Part shown: positions 24,600-36,074 of the stretch, piece by piece
Numbering within the stretch: position 1 is the first letter of the stretch
How the letters are laid out: every line of letters starts with the position of its first letter
Assembly (NCBI GenBank): GCA_023213395.1
Contig: CM041465.1
Location: forward strand, 167,345,741 to 167,409,740
From: Cycas panzhihuaensis
Lineage: Eukaryota > Cycadophyta
Direction of reading: 5' to 3'
DNA length: 64,000 nucleotides
The notes under the pieces: generated by a model
The model's input: only the letters and a program-made list of their open reading frames with translations
What the model was told of the DNA's origin: nothing
Databases searched by the model: none
Translations under genes and position numbers: made by a program

Positions 24600-26750
24600 A
24601 CCTAGGTGACTCATGATACATACTAAGGATCATAAAATGCCTCTATCTCCCTATATAATACATGATACACTTGTCTCTGCAACCCCTGATGAGATCCCTC
24701 TAGAACATCTAGATCTGCTCTCTCCCTCCTACTTGAAGCCTCCCCACATATAAACTCACCACAAGGTGGAAGGTGGGGTCATCCCTACTAGACTATAACA
24801 CTTGTTGATGAAGTATATCATGCTCCTACCTGATCCAATGTTATCCTCTAAAAGTGTCATCTCTCATCTTTGCCTACCTTGAGCTCTAGATCTCATGTCC
24901 TTAACTCCATCCTCATGTCCATATAGAGGTCTTGAGCTTGATGTGCATGGCTATAATAATCAATATGACATCCTAGCAGTCTGTGATCTACTATGTTCCA
25001 TGCTAGCATATATTCTAATGCTAAAATGTAGGGGAAGATCACCTCCAATGTCCTCTAAACCTCCCTCAAGGTCACCATCTCATCACCTACCTAATGAAAA
25101 CATGCAATCCGTGGTCAATTCCTTAGAAGAAAAAGTCCTCAAAAAGTAAAGAAGTATGATGTGATGCGAGAAACAAATCAACAACATAATTGGCAATCTT
25201 CCTCTTCCTACTAGCTCTGCTCCTAACACCTCCTCTACTGGTGGTACCTCTCCTTATTATGGCTTATGGGGAACCTCTTAAGTAGCCTCACCCTCTCCTA
25301 CTATACTCCTTCCATCGCTACCCTATCCATTTACTAATCCTAGCTCCATGCTCTATATGGAGCCTCCTCTCCCCTCCATAGGTACTCCACCTCCTCTTCC
25401 CAGCATATGGTGACTCTCTCCTACTCTACCACTAGATGAGACACCTCCTTAGCCTCCTTATCTTATCTCCTCATCACCCCTACCACCTCTCCCATATCAT
25501 CCTCCTCCATCTCACCCTCTCCCTCTCCCTCATCTAACTACGAGAGCCTCATCTACAGTTGCCCTCTCTACGATGTATATCTCATCATCACTCCTGATCG
25601 ACAACCCTACATAAGCATCCTCTATGAGTTGTCTCCCTATCATCCTATTGAGAACAAGGTTATGTGTAGTCCTCACCACGATAGTTTGCCTATTATAGAT
25701 CTTTGATCTCATATACCACCTATTAATCCCTGAGTCCATCATCGTCAACTCTCATAGCTCCTCTCCTAGTCTCATGAGAAGAACATGGTCATACAGCTAG
25801 CACATTAATATAGACCTATATGAGAAACCTCTTGTCCTCATCCTCATGATCTTAGATAACTGATGGTTGATACTATCCACTATATACTAGCCCCATTTGA
25901 TTTAGATCCTTTGCTTGTATCTCTGTATCACTCATATTCACTGAGTTAAAATCCCCATAAAGTTCTAGGTTCTGGCTATCTTATAAATCAAAGTAATAAT
26001 CCTCTCCACTACTAAGATGCCATCTACTATCCTAATAGCCTAAACTAAGATCCTATATTGGTCTATCTAATTGGTAAATCCTATTAGGTACTCATTGCAT
26101 ATCATCTGGGACTCCTTATCAATCACTTAGATGAGTCTATCTCCATGTCAAATGACCCCCAAGATCCTCCCCACATCCCTTGAAGTAATCTAAATCTCTT
26201 GAATAGCTTGCACTCGAAATATGTTGCATCTTGGGACGCAATAACTAATGAAATCATGTAGAATCTCATGCTCCATAATGAGTTGGTTAGATGCACTCAC
26301 CTGTGAGAGACCATACGCCCTTAGAATCCCCCATCCCCCCTCATCCAACTAGCTCATGAACTCCCTAATGGCCATTCCCTCATTTTCTTATATCTACACT
26401 GTCTCCAAGGTGTACATCACATCATTTAAATCATGTCAATTTCATTATTTCATTAAAAAAAAAAAAATTAGAGTTTAATTCAGTAAAGATCCAAAAGTAT
26501 AGCTAGGTAACTAAAAACACGATTTCACAGTAAAAAATTATGACTTCATAGCAAAAAAAGTGATTTCCTCTAATAGTCTCGAATTACAAAGTCATATTTT
26601 TGACTCTATAATTGCGTTTTTCATTGATTAACTATGTTTTTAGTAAAGTAGCCATGATTTTCACATTGTAACATTGCATTTTTTGCTAAGGAATAAAAAA
26701 AATAAAAAATTATGATTCTGACTCACTGGATATCTAACTCTCTACTCCAT
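24600..26750 (-). pseudogene. Antisense plant-mobile-domain gene of Tat element D
   Basis: Inferred structure: exon 1, 26,750-26,727, eight codons ME*RVRYP, ending at GTGAGT; intron 26,726-26,403 ending in GAG; exon 2 from 26,402. F has an identical-length exon 1 (MAVARPDP) with GTGAGT at the same place. Exon 2 reads NEGMAIREFMS, LRAYGLS, ISYCVPRCNIFRVQ and EI*ITSRDVGRILGVI. This aligns with F's mobile-domain segment (ENVGMAMLSYME, LERCGLYKAL, YVFHLPQ, VTPRDIHDI). Exon 2 extends through an open stretch at 25,748-25,530, then a Pro-rich, low-conservation part to about 24,600. Plant mobile domain proteins occur both in transposons and as host nuclear proteins. The function here is unknown, and multiple stops make it a pseudogene. 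Confidence 0.72.
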
Positions 26751-26890
26751 TCTAATAATGAAAATCCCCTAGGGTCAGTCCTCCATCAAAATAAGCTCCT
26801 AAATGCCTCAAAAATAAGAAGAATGACCTCTAGGTATCTCATTTTCTCCTTCTCCCTCTCGTAAAAATGAAACCCTTTTTTATTTATTTT

Positions 26891-26900
26891 CTTATAAATA
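26891..26900 (-). promoter_or_regulatory. TATA-like box of the antisense gene (element D)
   Basis: Minus strand TATTTATAAG, 150 bases upstream of the exon 1 ATG at 26,750. The counterpart in F is TATATAAGG, 167 bases upstream of its ATG. Matching position in two diverged elements is the main support. Confidence 0.5.
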
Positions 26901-27179
26901 GAGAGGAGTTCTTCTTCGTTTTCCATAGCAAAATTTTCTCTAGTACCTATGGGATCTATCAAAGTAAAATATGTTCCTTTTTTATCATTATTCTCATCAA
27001 AATTACTTATAAATATCCAAAATTATACATATTTACTTTGATAAGGGTTAATTATTATTTCAATACTTGACTATATTCATTAGAGTCCATCTTCCCTTTG
27101 GAGATATGATCTATTACCCTAAGTTCTTCCTTGTACCCTAATTTTTGGTATTTTATGTCTAAAAGAATCAATGCTCTAA

Positions 27180-27720
27180 GCCTTCATTTACCTATTGATA
27201 AGCTTAAACTATAAAAGGGTCATTCTTTGAGCCTTCCTTTACTTGTTGATGAGCCTAAACTATGACAGGGTCATGCTTTGAGCCTTCCTTTACTTGTTGA
27301 TGAGTTCAAACTATGACGGGGTCATGCTCTGTGCCTTCCTTTACTTGTTGATGAGCCTAAGTTATGATAGGGTCATGATTTAAGCCTTCCTTTACCTATT
27401 GATGAGCCTAAACTATGACAGGGTCATGCTTTAAGCCTTCCTTTACCTATTGATGAGCCTAAACTATGATAGGGAGATGCTCTGAACCTCCTTTCACCTA
27501 TTAATGAGCTAAAATTATGATAGGAACATAGCTCTGAGTCCCTTCTACCTATAAACGAGCTTAAATTATGATAAGGAATTGTCCAAAAATGATTTTTAAT
27601 GAGGCTAAACTATGATAATCAACCTTTGAAATCCCTCACCCTATTAATGAGGTTAATCTATGATGGGTTTGCTTTGAAAAGTCACCTATTAATGAGCCAG
27701 TAAACTATGATAATCTATCC
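27180..27720 (+). repeat. 51-bp minisatellite in element D
   Basis: Successive units beginning GCCTTCCTTTAC and containing TTGATGAGCCTAAACTATGA, spaced 51 bases apart. About six clear copies are followed by increasingly diverged ones to about 27,720. The unit is a multiple of three, but every frame is broken by stops in each copy, so it is not coding. Tandem repeats before the 3' LTR are common in large Tat elements. Confidence 0.85.
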
Positions 27721-27789
27721 TTTTTGCTTTGGCAAAAAGATTTCCCTCTGATGTGTGGTTAAAGAGAGATAAACTATGACTAGTTGTAA

Positions 27790-28150
27790 AGTCTCATCTA
27801 ATTCATGGGTGTTTGGTGGTGAAGTCTCATCCAGTTTGTGGGCATGTTGTATGATAGTGAAGTCCCATCTAGTTTGTGGGTACTAGATAAGTTTTCTTTG
27901 ACATTAGATACCCAATCCTTTTGGGTAGGTTTTTGGTATTGTTAAGTGCCCAGTCCTTTTTAGCAAAAAGTATAAATAGTGATGTTTTAGTGTATGACCC
28001 CTAGTCCTTTTGAGTGAGTTTTAGTGGTGATAGATATCCAGTCCTTTCGAGTGAATCTTTGATAATGTTAGATGCCTAGTCCTTTTGGGCAAATGATGTA
28101 AGTAATGGCCTTTGGTTACTAGAAACCCAATCCTTTTAAGTAGACTTGCT
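27790..28150 (+). repeat. Second and third minisatellites in element D
   Basis: First about three copies containing GAAGTCTCATC.AGTTTGTGGG (27,790-27,890). Then about six copies of roughly 45 bp containing CCAGTCCTTTTGGGT and variants (27,900-28,150). They directly follow the 51-bp array, so three unrelated arrays are adjacent. Confidence 0.75.
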
Positions 28151-28316
28151 AGTGAGAGTTTCCTTTGATTTTTTTATTCCACAAAATTCATTTTAGGTTA
28201 GGTCATAAAGCTACATCACCTCATAATTCATATACTTCATTTGATTCCCATCACTTTGACCAAAACAACAATCACTATGCTATTTCCACCTCTTACCATC
28301 CTATCTCTCTTCTTAA

Positions 28317-28331
28317 AATAGAAGCTTTGGG
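28317..28331 (+). other. Polypurine-like tract of element D
   Basis: AAATAGAAGCTTTGG(G) directly before the 3' LTR start at 28,332. It is the right position for plus-strand priming but interrupted by CTTT, so only a candidate. Confidence 0.45.
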
Positions 28332-30755
28332 TGTAAAAAGGATAAATATTTTACTAAAACCTAGCCTTTGATTTGTATTTTATTTGTATTTATAAGTTGT
28401 GGCATGTTTATGGTATGGTTTCATAGAAAATGAATGTTGAATTTATTTGATCATAAATTAGCCCATGTTTTGATGAAGGAATGTATGAATTTTGTTTAAT
28501 GATTTATGATGAATGATGATGTGATTTACATTTTTACCATCACCCACTAATGACTTAAACTATGGCACTAAAGGTTTTTCTTCATGATCAATTTGACCTC
28601 TTGCCTCATTTAAAATTTGTTATTTTTATGTTTTATCCTTGATTTCACCTAACTTTGTCAATTTGTGTCATTTGTGGGCTTTTATTTAGCATTTTCACCT
28701 TGTTTTGGGTTTATTTACTCATTTATAAAGTCATTTACACTTCAATGTGTATTTATAAATCTTTTTTTTTTTTAAACGTTTTTGAGTTGAATTTTCACTT
28801 CCACATTTGTCATATTTTTAGCATTGCCAGAAACATGACTGATCGTGTTTTTAAAATAAAATCACTTTTTTGTAGGTCCAAAAATGTGACCAGTCATATT
28901 TTTTTACTATCATGCATGTAAACCTTGGTCAATAGGCTAGAATTTTATATGTCACCACCTAGATTTAGTGGGATCTTATCACTTTGATATCTAAGAATGA
29001 TGATTAGGATTTTGTGACTTCGAATTAGAGGGTTAGAGAGTGTTTTTTCCTCAAGCTTTTGGTGTATTTCTTAGAGTTTTCTTGGAGATTTTGAGGACTA
29101 CTATTGCTTTGACTAAAACTTAGATTTTAAAGAGACTTGTGGGTGAAATCAAGGAAGAATTTTATTGCTATAACTCTGTGCTTTACTATTTTTTGAATGT
29201 TAATGGTCTAAGTTTTACTTTTATAGATTTTTCTTAAAGTTTCAAGCTTTAAACTTCTTCTAAATAGGTAAGGTCTTTTCTATTTATTTTTTAGTTCATT
29301 TCATAATATTTTAAAGGTGGGTTTTGCTTAAAAATTACTCTTTTCTTTGGCTGATTGTTGCATTGGTCTTGTATTCATTTTAGGCTTTGAAATACTTATT
29401 GAAAGGCTATCCCTTTATGGGGTTTATAAGGGTTAGACTAGGGTGGAGCATGGCCATCTCTCTACCATTTATCTAGCTATCCCTTCCCATTCTTGCACAA
29501 TAGTTTGTATTTCAGGCAATTTGCCACTCTTTTTGGCATTGTTCGGCTATGATTTAGCCTCTTTTTTATTTGTTGATACTCTTTCTTGATTAGTTTTAAA
29601 GGAAAGCATTTAGAAAGATTGATCAGTTGAAAGGAAAATTTCCATTCTAAAGCATTTATTTGCAATAGGAAAGAAGTTTCAATTTTATAGTTTTGTGGTT
29701 TACTTGATTTCACTTTCAAGTTTACTTTTTTTTTGTTTACAAGAAAAGTTAAAAGTGTTGAATAACAAATGTATGTCTGATTTTTTAGCTTCTTAAAGTT
29801 TCAAGGATCCTTTTAGAACCTCTATTACTCCAATCATAATAGAACGTTTAAAACTAGTACCTTATATGAGAGTTATGGTTTAGATTTATTGCTTGTATGT
29901 AATCTCATATGTCTGAAAAATCATTTAGAAACAATAGTAACATCTTGTTGAAATCTCTTTCTTTTTGGCATTATACATCATCTATTTGGAGAATTAGTTG
30001 CATGTATGTAAAGCAATATCTTTCAAGTAGCATTACAGGTTATTGTTTTACTTGGAAAACTTGCGCAAACAATCATATTATGTGTATTGCATCTTTTTGA
30101 AAGTATCTTTTCATTCCTTGTAAGGTATACAAATTATATATAGAGAAATAATTTCATATTTGCACTCACATTTTTCATCCCTGAGGCAAAAGGACATAAA
30201 AAGAAGAAGAAGAAGAAAGTTTGCATGCATCTAGTTCAAGTTTTTCTTTTGTTCATTGATTGAAAGTAAAGGAGGCCTTTTGATGCACTTTGTTTTGCTT
30301 TGTTGAGCATAGCAAACACATGAAAAACATAAAAATATAAAAAGAAAATAAGAAAATAAAAAAGGATTAAAGTAACAAGGATAATTTTTCTATTTGCTTA
30401 CCCTTTCCTACATCTAAGTAGAACCCAAAAAGTTGAAAAGATTATACGAAAGGACTTCCTAGGAAGGACATTGAAAATATTGTAAGAGTAGTTCCAAAAC
30501 TAAAACTCCTTCACCTAGTCCTGTAGGTTAGTGGATTCTACTACCCCACTCCAATTTACATCCATGCCTTTCATCGCATTCTACATTCATACTTTATTAG
30601 ATGACATAGCTATGTGGAAACTCCTTCTTAGGAGTTGGACAATGGTGGTTACTTAGGTTTTCTTAAGCCTCATATCTCATAGTTCTAGTTGACACAAGAG
30701 AAAACACCTCGTTGATTGAGAGATATCTAGTTTAGATCCATCCAATATGACACCA
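28332..30755 (+). repeat. 3' LTR of Tat element D
   Basis: Counterpart of 12,883-15,270, starting TGTAAAAAGGATAAAT and ending GACACCA at 30,755. Both LTRs hold ATTTTTGTAGGTC near their first quarter and TCTAGTTGACA near their ends. The open frames 28,165-28,371, 28,655-28,921 and 29,909-30,100 are chance frames in LTR or its edge. Confidence 0.88.
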
Positions 30756-32010
30756 CAAACATATATCCTAATGTAGATTTCTTATTATCCACATACTCTA
30801 CCCAATCTAAATCTATAAATCCCTATAATCCAAACTCATCAAATCTAGAGAACAAAAGTTGAGATTTGATGGTACATTTAATATATCTCAATATGTGCTT
30901 TACTAACTTCCAATGAGAGATGGATAAAATACACATAAATTGAGCTACAACACTAATAACATAACAATTATTAGACTTAGTGGTAGTAGGGTAGATAAGA
31001 CTACCCACTAATTACCTATACAAAGTACCATCAATAATCCATCACCAATTTGCTTAGTAAATTTGAGACTTCCTTCTATGGGGATAGCTATAAACTTTGA
31101 ATCCTCCATATGGAAATGTCTTAATAGACTATATGCATACTTGGATTAAGATATAAAGATGCTATCACCTTTCTTCTAAAACTCCATACCTAGATAGTAA
31201 TACAAAGGGCCTAGATTAAACATCTTAAAAGTTTCAAAAAGTTGATTGTTGAGATAGTTGATTTGGAAAGTATTACTACTAAAAATAATAGGGTCATCAA
31301 TATAGAGAAGTATAATGAGTATCTTACCATCCTTATGTTTTATATATAAACTATGATTTGGTTCACATCTAGTGAACCTGAAAGAAATGAAGTAATCATC
31401 AATACATGACTATTATGCCCTTGGTATCTATTTAAGCCCATATGAGGTTTTCTTTAATTTATATATAAGATAATTCTTCCCAAATTATACAAAACCCTTA
31501 GGCTACCACATATAGAAGTCCTCATCAATAATTCCATAGAGGAAAATACTCTTGATATCCATCTAGTGAAGTTCCTAACCAAAATGAGATGTAAGATTTT
31601 CTAGCATTAAGATGGTAGTTATTTTGGCTACAGGTGCAAACATTTCTTCAAAATCTACACCTTTAGTCTATTCATATCCCTTAGCTATAAGTTAAGCCTT
31701 ATTTCTATTAATAGCAGCATCAGATTAATACTTTACTTTATAAACCCATCTATAACCAATAGCCTTCTTATCTAAAGGAAGCTCAATAAGATTCTATATG
31801 TCATTTTTAGGAATGGAGTCATACTCCTGTATAACTAACTACCATTAAGATGCATCCTTAGCTTTAGCAAATGGTTGGGGTTCATTAGTTTCAAGACATT
31901 TAATATTAGGGGATTTTTAACCCTACTCCGTGTCTAAACACTTACATCATTATTGATGTCTTCATCCTTTAAATCTTTAAAGACTTACATATACCATTTA
32001 GGTAACTTCT
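30756..32010 (-). pseudogene. Copia C reverse transcriptase and RNase H N-terminal part
   Basis: The minus strand reads the copia RT series: IGYRWVYKVKY near 31,760, DIKSIFLYGIIDED near 31,570, the intact YIDD catalytic motif near 31,300, LYYYLGMEF near 31,200, and the open frame 31,008-30,823 with GSLIYPTTT, SHWKLVKHILRYIK and LFSRFDEFGL. The last is the RT/RNase H border. The RNase H start (FIDLDWVEY, GYMF) runs to 30,756 and continues at 12,882 across element D. Stops and frameshifts are scattered. Confidence 0.87.
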
Positions 32011-32888
32011 TAAGAGAAGAGGAAGATGATGGAACATCTGCAAGAATTTCCACACTCTTTTTACTTCTCTTACTAGTTTCATTCTTTATTTCTTTATCTC
32101 GGCATCAACATTTATAATGGTAATAATTTCCTTAGTAGACTCACTAAATATAACATTCGTGCTTATTACAATATCTCTCTTTGAAGGATCCTAGAGCTTA
32201 TTAGCTTTGGATAACTTACTATACCTAATAAGAATGCACTTATGATATTTATCATCAAATTTTTATCTTTTTACATTAGGTACATGTATAAAAGTAGTAC
32301 ATCTAAATACTCAAAGATTACTAACTAAGGGCCTTTTATGTGTTCAAGATTCTTCAAGACTTATATTTCAGATAGCCTCTATTAGACTTCTACTTAATAC
32401 ATACATAATTATATTTATAACTTTATCCAAAAAATTATTTGAGATATTTTAACTTTGAGCATACATCTAACCATCTCAACAATGGTGTGATTTTTCATTT
32501 CAAATATGCCATTATGCTATGGTATATAAGATATAGTTAAGTATCATTAAATATCATGATTATTATAGAAATTTGTGAATTTAATTGATAGGTACTTACC
32601 TCTATTATCATTCCTCAAAATTTTAAAATTTGATTTCCTTCTTAGAGAAGTTTTCTAATTTAGCATTGAACTCCTTAAACTTTGTAAATGATTCAAACTT
32701 ATTTTTTAGAAGGTAGACAAAAGTTCTCCTTGTAAAAACATCAATGAAGTTCATGAAGTATATTTTGCCTCTAAGTGAAACTAGGGTGATTGGTCTATAG
32801 GAGTTAAAATAAACCAACTCTAATTTGTCCTTAGACCTGCATTTGGACTTACCAAATTTCTCCCTATGATGCTTCTGTAGTGCACATA
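32011..32888 (-). pseudogene. Copia C integrase, interrupted by Tat element E
   Basis: The open minus frame 32,922-32,623 encodes ICALQKHHREKFGKSKC and then GKIYFMNFIDVFTRRTFVYLL. The second block holds the first integrase core Asp; the FIDD form has become FIDV. The reading ends at 32,888, where the LTR of element E begins, so the upstream zinc-binding part, protease and gag of copia C must lie beyond the window. Downstream toward 32,011 is the variable integrase tail with many stops. Confidence 0.85.
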
Positions 32889-34624
32889 TGTTTCCTAGCT
32901 TTTGAGAATGGTGTGGATACAAAGATGTATAGGCAAGTGCAAGTATGCATTCATATCCTTTCTACACTTCATGAATTTATATTATTTTGATTTTGTGATG
33001 ATTATAATGATTTTAGATAAGGAATGTATGCTTTATTTCCTTACTTAGATTGCTTGTTCATCCCCTTTTTTTATCAATGACGATGAGGACTTTGGTCCAT
33101 GGCTTTAGTGTCTTCTTGTCATAGTCTGTTGGTTGGAAAAAATACCTCCCTGTCCTCTTGAAATTCATTTCCTTATTAATTGTTCACTCATTTTTATATT
33201 TTTAGCCTTATTTTCACTTTGTTGTCACTATGTATTTGTTGATTTCCACCTTTAGGATTGGCCATTTATGAGATTTGCTTGGTTAAATGATGAAATTTAT
33301 GGAAAAACTATATTTTTGTGCCTGTACTGCTATGAATTCTATAAATTTTGCCTATTTCGTTATGAATTCTATCAATTATACATGTACTATAGATATATCT
33401 ATGGTACCATAAATATATATGTAATACTAAAAATATATCTGTGGTACCATAGATTTCTCAGTCGTACAATTATTACAACGTTTAACCATGATCTTCAATG
33501 CTTAGTTGGCTTATTTATGATGCTTTTGTCAGGTTCGGTAGGCCATATGAACCTTAGGTCAGCTTACTACAATCTTGAGAGGCTAAATATGCCTCTAACA
33601 ACTCTTTTTTTGAATTCTTTTGAGAATCTCACTTTCAAACCATGATATGACTCATGGTTTTGGGTGGTGGTTTTCCCATATTATGGGCATTAAACCACAT
33701 CCCCTCACCTTGAAATTTTCTATAAAACCCTCCATTTTTTAAAGGGAGAGGGGGACTCTTTAATTCTTACATAGTGATACCAAAATGCTGCTAAATTTTC
33801 TACCTGAACTAAAGTGATTATCAGCCACCAATTGAGGCAACATCTTGGAGAGATATTCACCCAGATAATTAAGGGAGATTTGAGGATTGCGTAATCTCTA
33901 TACCCATTGGCTCTCCCACCATATCCAAAGGCTTGTGTAATCTCTACACCTTGTTTTCTTTATGTGGTAGACATTTTCTCTTTTCGCTTTGCCTCCCATC
34001 TATGCCATGTTGCATGTTGTTAGGGCTATGGTAAATTAATGATTACTTGATTTCATGCATTTTCCCTTGGTCTAGAGGGATAATATCTAGACGCATGCAT
34101 GTTCTTCCCCCCATACTTTACCTATTTCTTGAGTTATAGGACTTTGGGGAGGTTTCATAAGTACAACCTAGAAAACCATCTATATTTGGAGGAGACTAGT
34201 ACTATCCTGAGGCACTTCCCTCTCCCTTTATCTATGCTTTTATCTCATTTTTCTCTTTTATGATGAATGCTCAAGTTTAAATGTTTCATGCTTGGTTAGT
34301 TTATTTCATTAATAGTAGTATGTTAGGCTTTGTTATTGTTGAACACCACTAACTTACATTATAAGGTGGGAAGTAAACCTTCCCAAATCTTCCATAAGCT
34401 TAGAGATTAGCTTTACATTAAAAGGTGAGTTGGTGTTTATATTGTGTTTGTTTCTTTCTTTTATCTCTCTTTCCTTTATATTTTTATTACCTTCATGCTT
34501 TGGGGTAAGTAAGTTGTAGCCCTATTCCTTCACGACTATGCAAGGAGCTTTCAAAGTAGGTGAGAAGGAGCACCTACATCACAACTATCATTCTTACCCA
34601 GGTATACCTCCTTGCCTTTCTTTC
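32889..34624 (+). mobile_element. 5' LTR of Tat element E, first part
   Basis: Starts TGTTTCCTAGCTTTTGAGAA and GGCAAGTGCAAGTATG, matching the F LTR start (TGTTTCCCAGCTTCCGGGAA, GGTAAGTGCAGGTATG). A cluster of GTAC/ATATAT repeats lies at 33,380-33,475 and TTCTATAAAACCC near 33,720. Near 34,500-34,620 it aligns with F's LTR around 44,475-44,600 (both contain CTCAGGTGCACGCCTCC or its T-rich form). Copia sequence interrupts it at 34,625; the end of the LTR is at about 41,040-41,602. The 125-codon frame 33,268-33,645 lies within the LTR. Confidence 0.78.
33380..33475 (+). repeat. GTAC-centred repeat cluster in LTR U3
   Basis: Four or more short imperfect repeats of the form TATCTATGGTACCATAAATATAT, with inverted symmetry around GGTACC. 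The counterparts are GC-rich in F (43,068-43,095 and 54,587-54,618). Confidence 0.65.
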
Positions 34625-35022
34625 TGTTAAAAATAATTAATGTTATCTTTAATGTTGACTTTATAATATCAATTTATTAATGTATTATTAGTCAATATAG
34701 TTTGATGAAATGGACAATTGCCTATTTCAATGAACTCTTATCTTCTTCTTAATCAAATCTTTCCTACATTCTAGGAGATTGGGTTGACCAAGTTTCATAG
34801 GGTAAGCTAGCTAATTTTATAGAGAGAGGATGAGATCATCAACCATCTCTATTTTATTATCTTCTTTATTATAATAATGTTTACTTATTTAAGAGGTGGT
34901 TTTTTATCCCTAGTAGGGGGTTTTTCACCTGTCATATTTGGTGCATTTGTGATTGCTTATTCATAAAGAATTTATCGTTTTCTTATATGTAGTACTATAT
35001 GAATTGAACCCTCTCTCTAATA
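34625..35022 (+). mobile_element. Copia LTR (5') inserted in element E's LTR
   Basis: Begins TGTTAAAAATAATTAATG, like the LTR start of copia C, and ends shortly before a copia primer-binding site. Length 398 bp, in the usual copia range. No matching 3' LTR is visible, so the element is truncated or rearranged on the right. Confidence 0.65.
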
Positions 35023-35039
35023 TGGTATCAAAGTAGGGA
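35023..35039 (+). other. Copia primer-binding site (initiator Met tRNA type)
   Basis: TGGTATCAAAGTAGGGA, matching the usual plant copia TGGTATCAGAGC... primer site with C-to-T and G-to-A type changes. Confidence 0.8.
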
Positions 35040-36033
35040 TTTTGGAGTAGCTTTTGTGTTTGGTTTTGAAGACTACTTTAAAAAAGAAGTAATTCTGGCA
35101 TCATCATCATCTATTTGATCTGCCCTTCTAAAGCCTCCTAAGTATATGCTAGAGAACATGCTTAGAATTTCTACTTGATAGATATTGCTCTAGCTTGGGA
35201 AGGCATTGATTAGAACAATTCTTTAGCACTATTTGAAAGGGAGAAATCAATGTTAGTATGAGACAATGTTAACTAATTAGGGTACACACTAAATCCTCTT
35301 TGCAAACTTTACTTTCTACCATAGCCAAGATGCCATATATGCTTTTGTCGCCCTAGAGATAAAGAACACCCATTGTATAGATAAGACTAGATGCCATATA
35401 CACTTTTTCTAATCATAATGGGAGGACATTTATTTAATTTAACCCTTTAAATTCAAGCATAGGAAGGATCAGAAGAAAATGAGAGATGAAATCCTTAGAG
35501 GCGTTGCTCTTATTCCTCCTACAAACTGATGAAGGATTTTGTTTTACAAGAAAGGAACACCCCTGTAATTCCTCCTGGTTTGGGGAATAACTGCCACTAT
35601 AGACACAAATACTTCACTTAAGGATGTAGTAATGTAGAATAGAGGATAAATCACACTATGAAACTGCTTATGGTAAATGGAGGAAGATGTAGTTGAATTG
35701 ATGTAGAGGCCAAAAAAAAAAAAAACTAATAATTAAATCTTAAAGAAGTAGGGACACCAAGGATGTAGACCCCTCCTCTGGTAAATGAGATTTATGCACA
35801 AAATTTTATATAGAGATATTAAAGAATGTAATGAGAAGATACCTTCCATGTAAACGCAAAAATCTGAACACTAGTTGAAGTTCTGCAATCTGTATTTTTT
35901 GTCAAAAGTCTATTTGAAACCCTAAATTTTTAACTAAATAACCTTATAGACATGAAAATAGATTAAAATCTACTTCAAATTTTTCTACAAGGTGCAAAAC
36001 AATTTAATCTACCTTATGTGGATTTTGGATCTG

Positions 36034-36074
<41 letters not shown>

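Larger units (their letters stand above)
12883..30755 (+). mobile_element. Tat-lineage Ty3/gypsy retrotransposon D, full length, old
   Basis: A 17.9-kb element bounded by two alignable LTRs (12,883-15,270 and 28,332-30,755) and a 5-bp target duplication with one change (aaaac 12,878-12,882; caaac 30,756-30,760). The flanks are the two halves of copia C's RNase H, which independently confirms the ends. Internal order: primer site, gag, protease, RT, RNase H, integrase, extra RNase H, antisense plant-mobile-domain gene, minisatellites, polypurine-like tract. All frames carry many stops, mostly TAG. Confidence 0.92.

Noticed and set aside
25530-25748. Independent small gene on the minus strand (72 codons)
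   Set aside because: It lies within exon 2 of D's antisense gene and is better read as a surviving piece of that exon.
27180-27720. CRISPR-like or coding repeat array
   Set aside because: Units are directly tandem with no unique spacers, so not CRISPR; each 51-bp unit has a stop in every frame, so not a repeat protein.
33268-33645. 125-codon plus-strand open frame
   Set aside because: Lies in the U3 part of element E's LTR and translates the GTAC/ATATAT repeat cluster; no counterpart frame in F's LTR.
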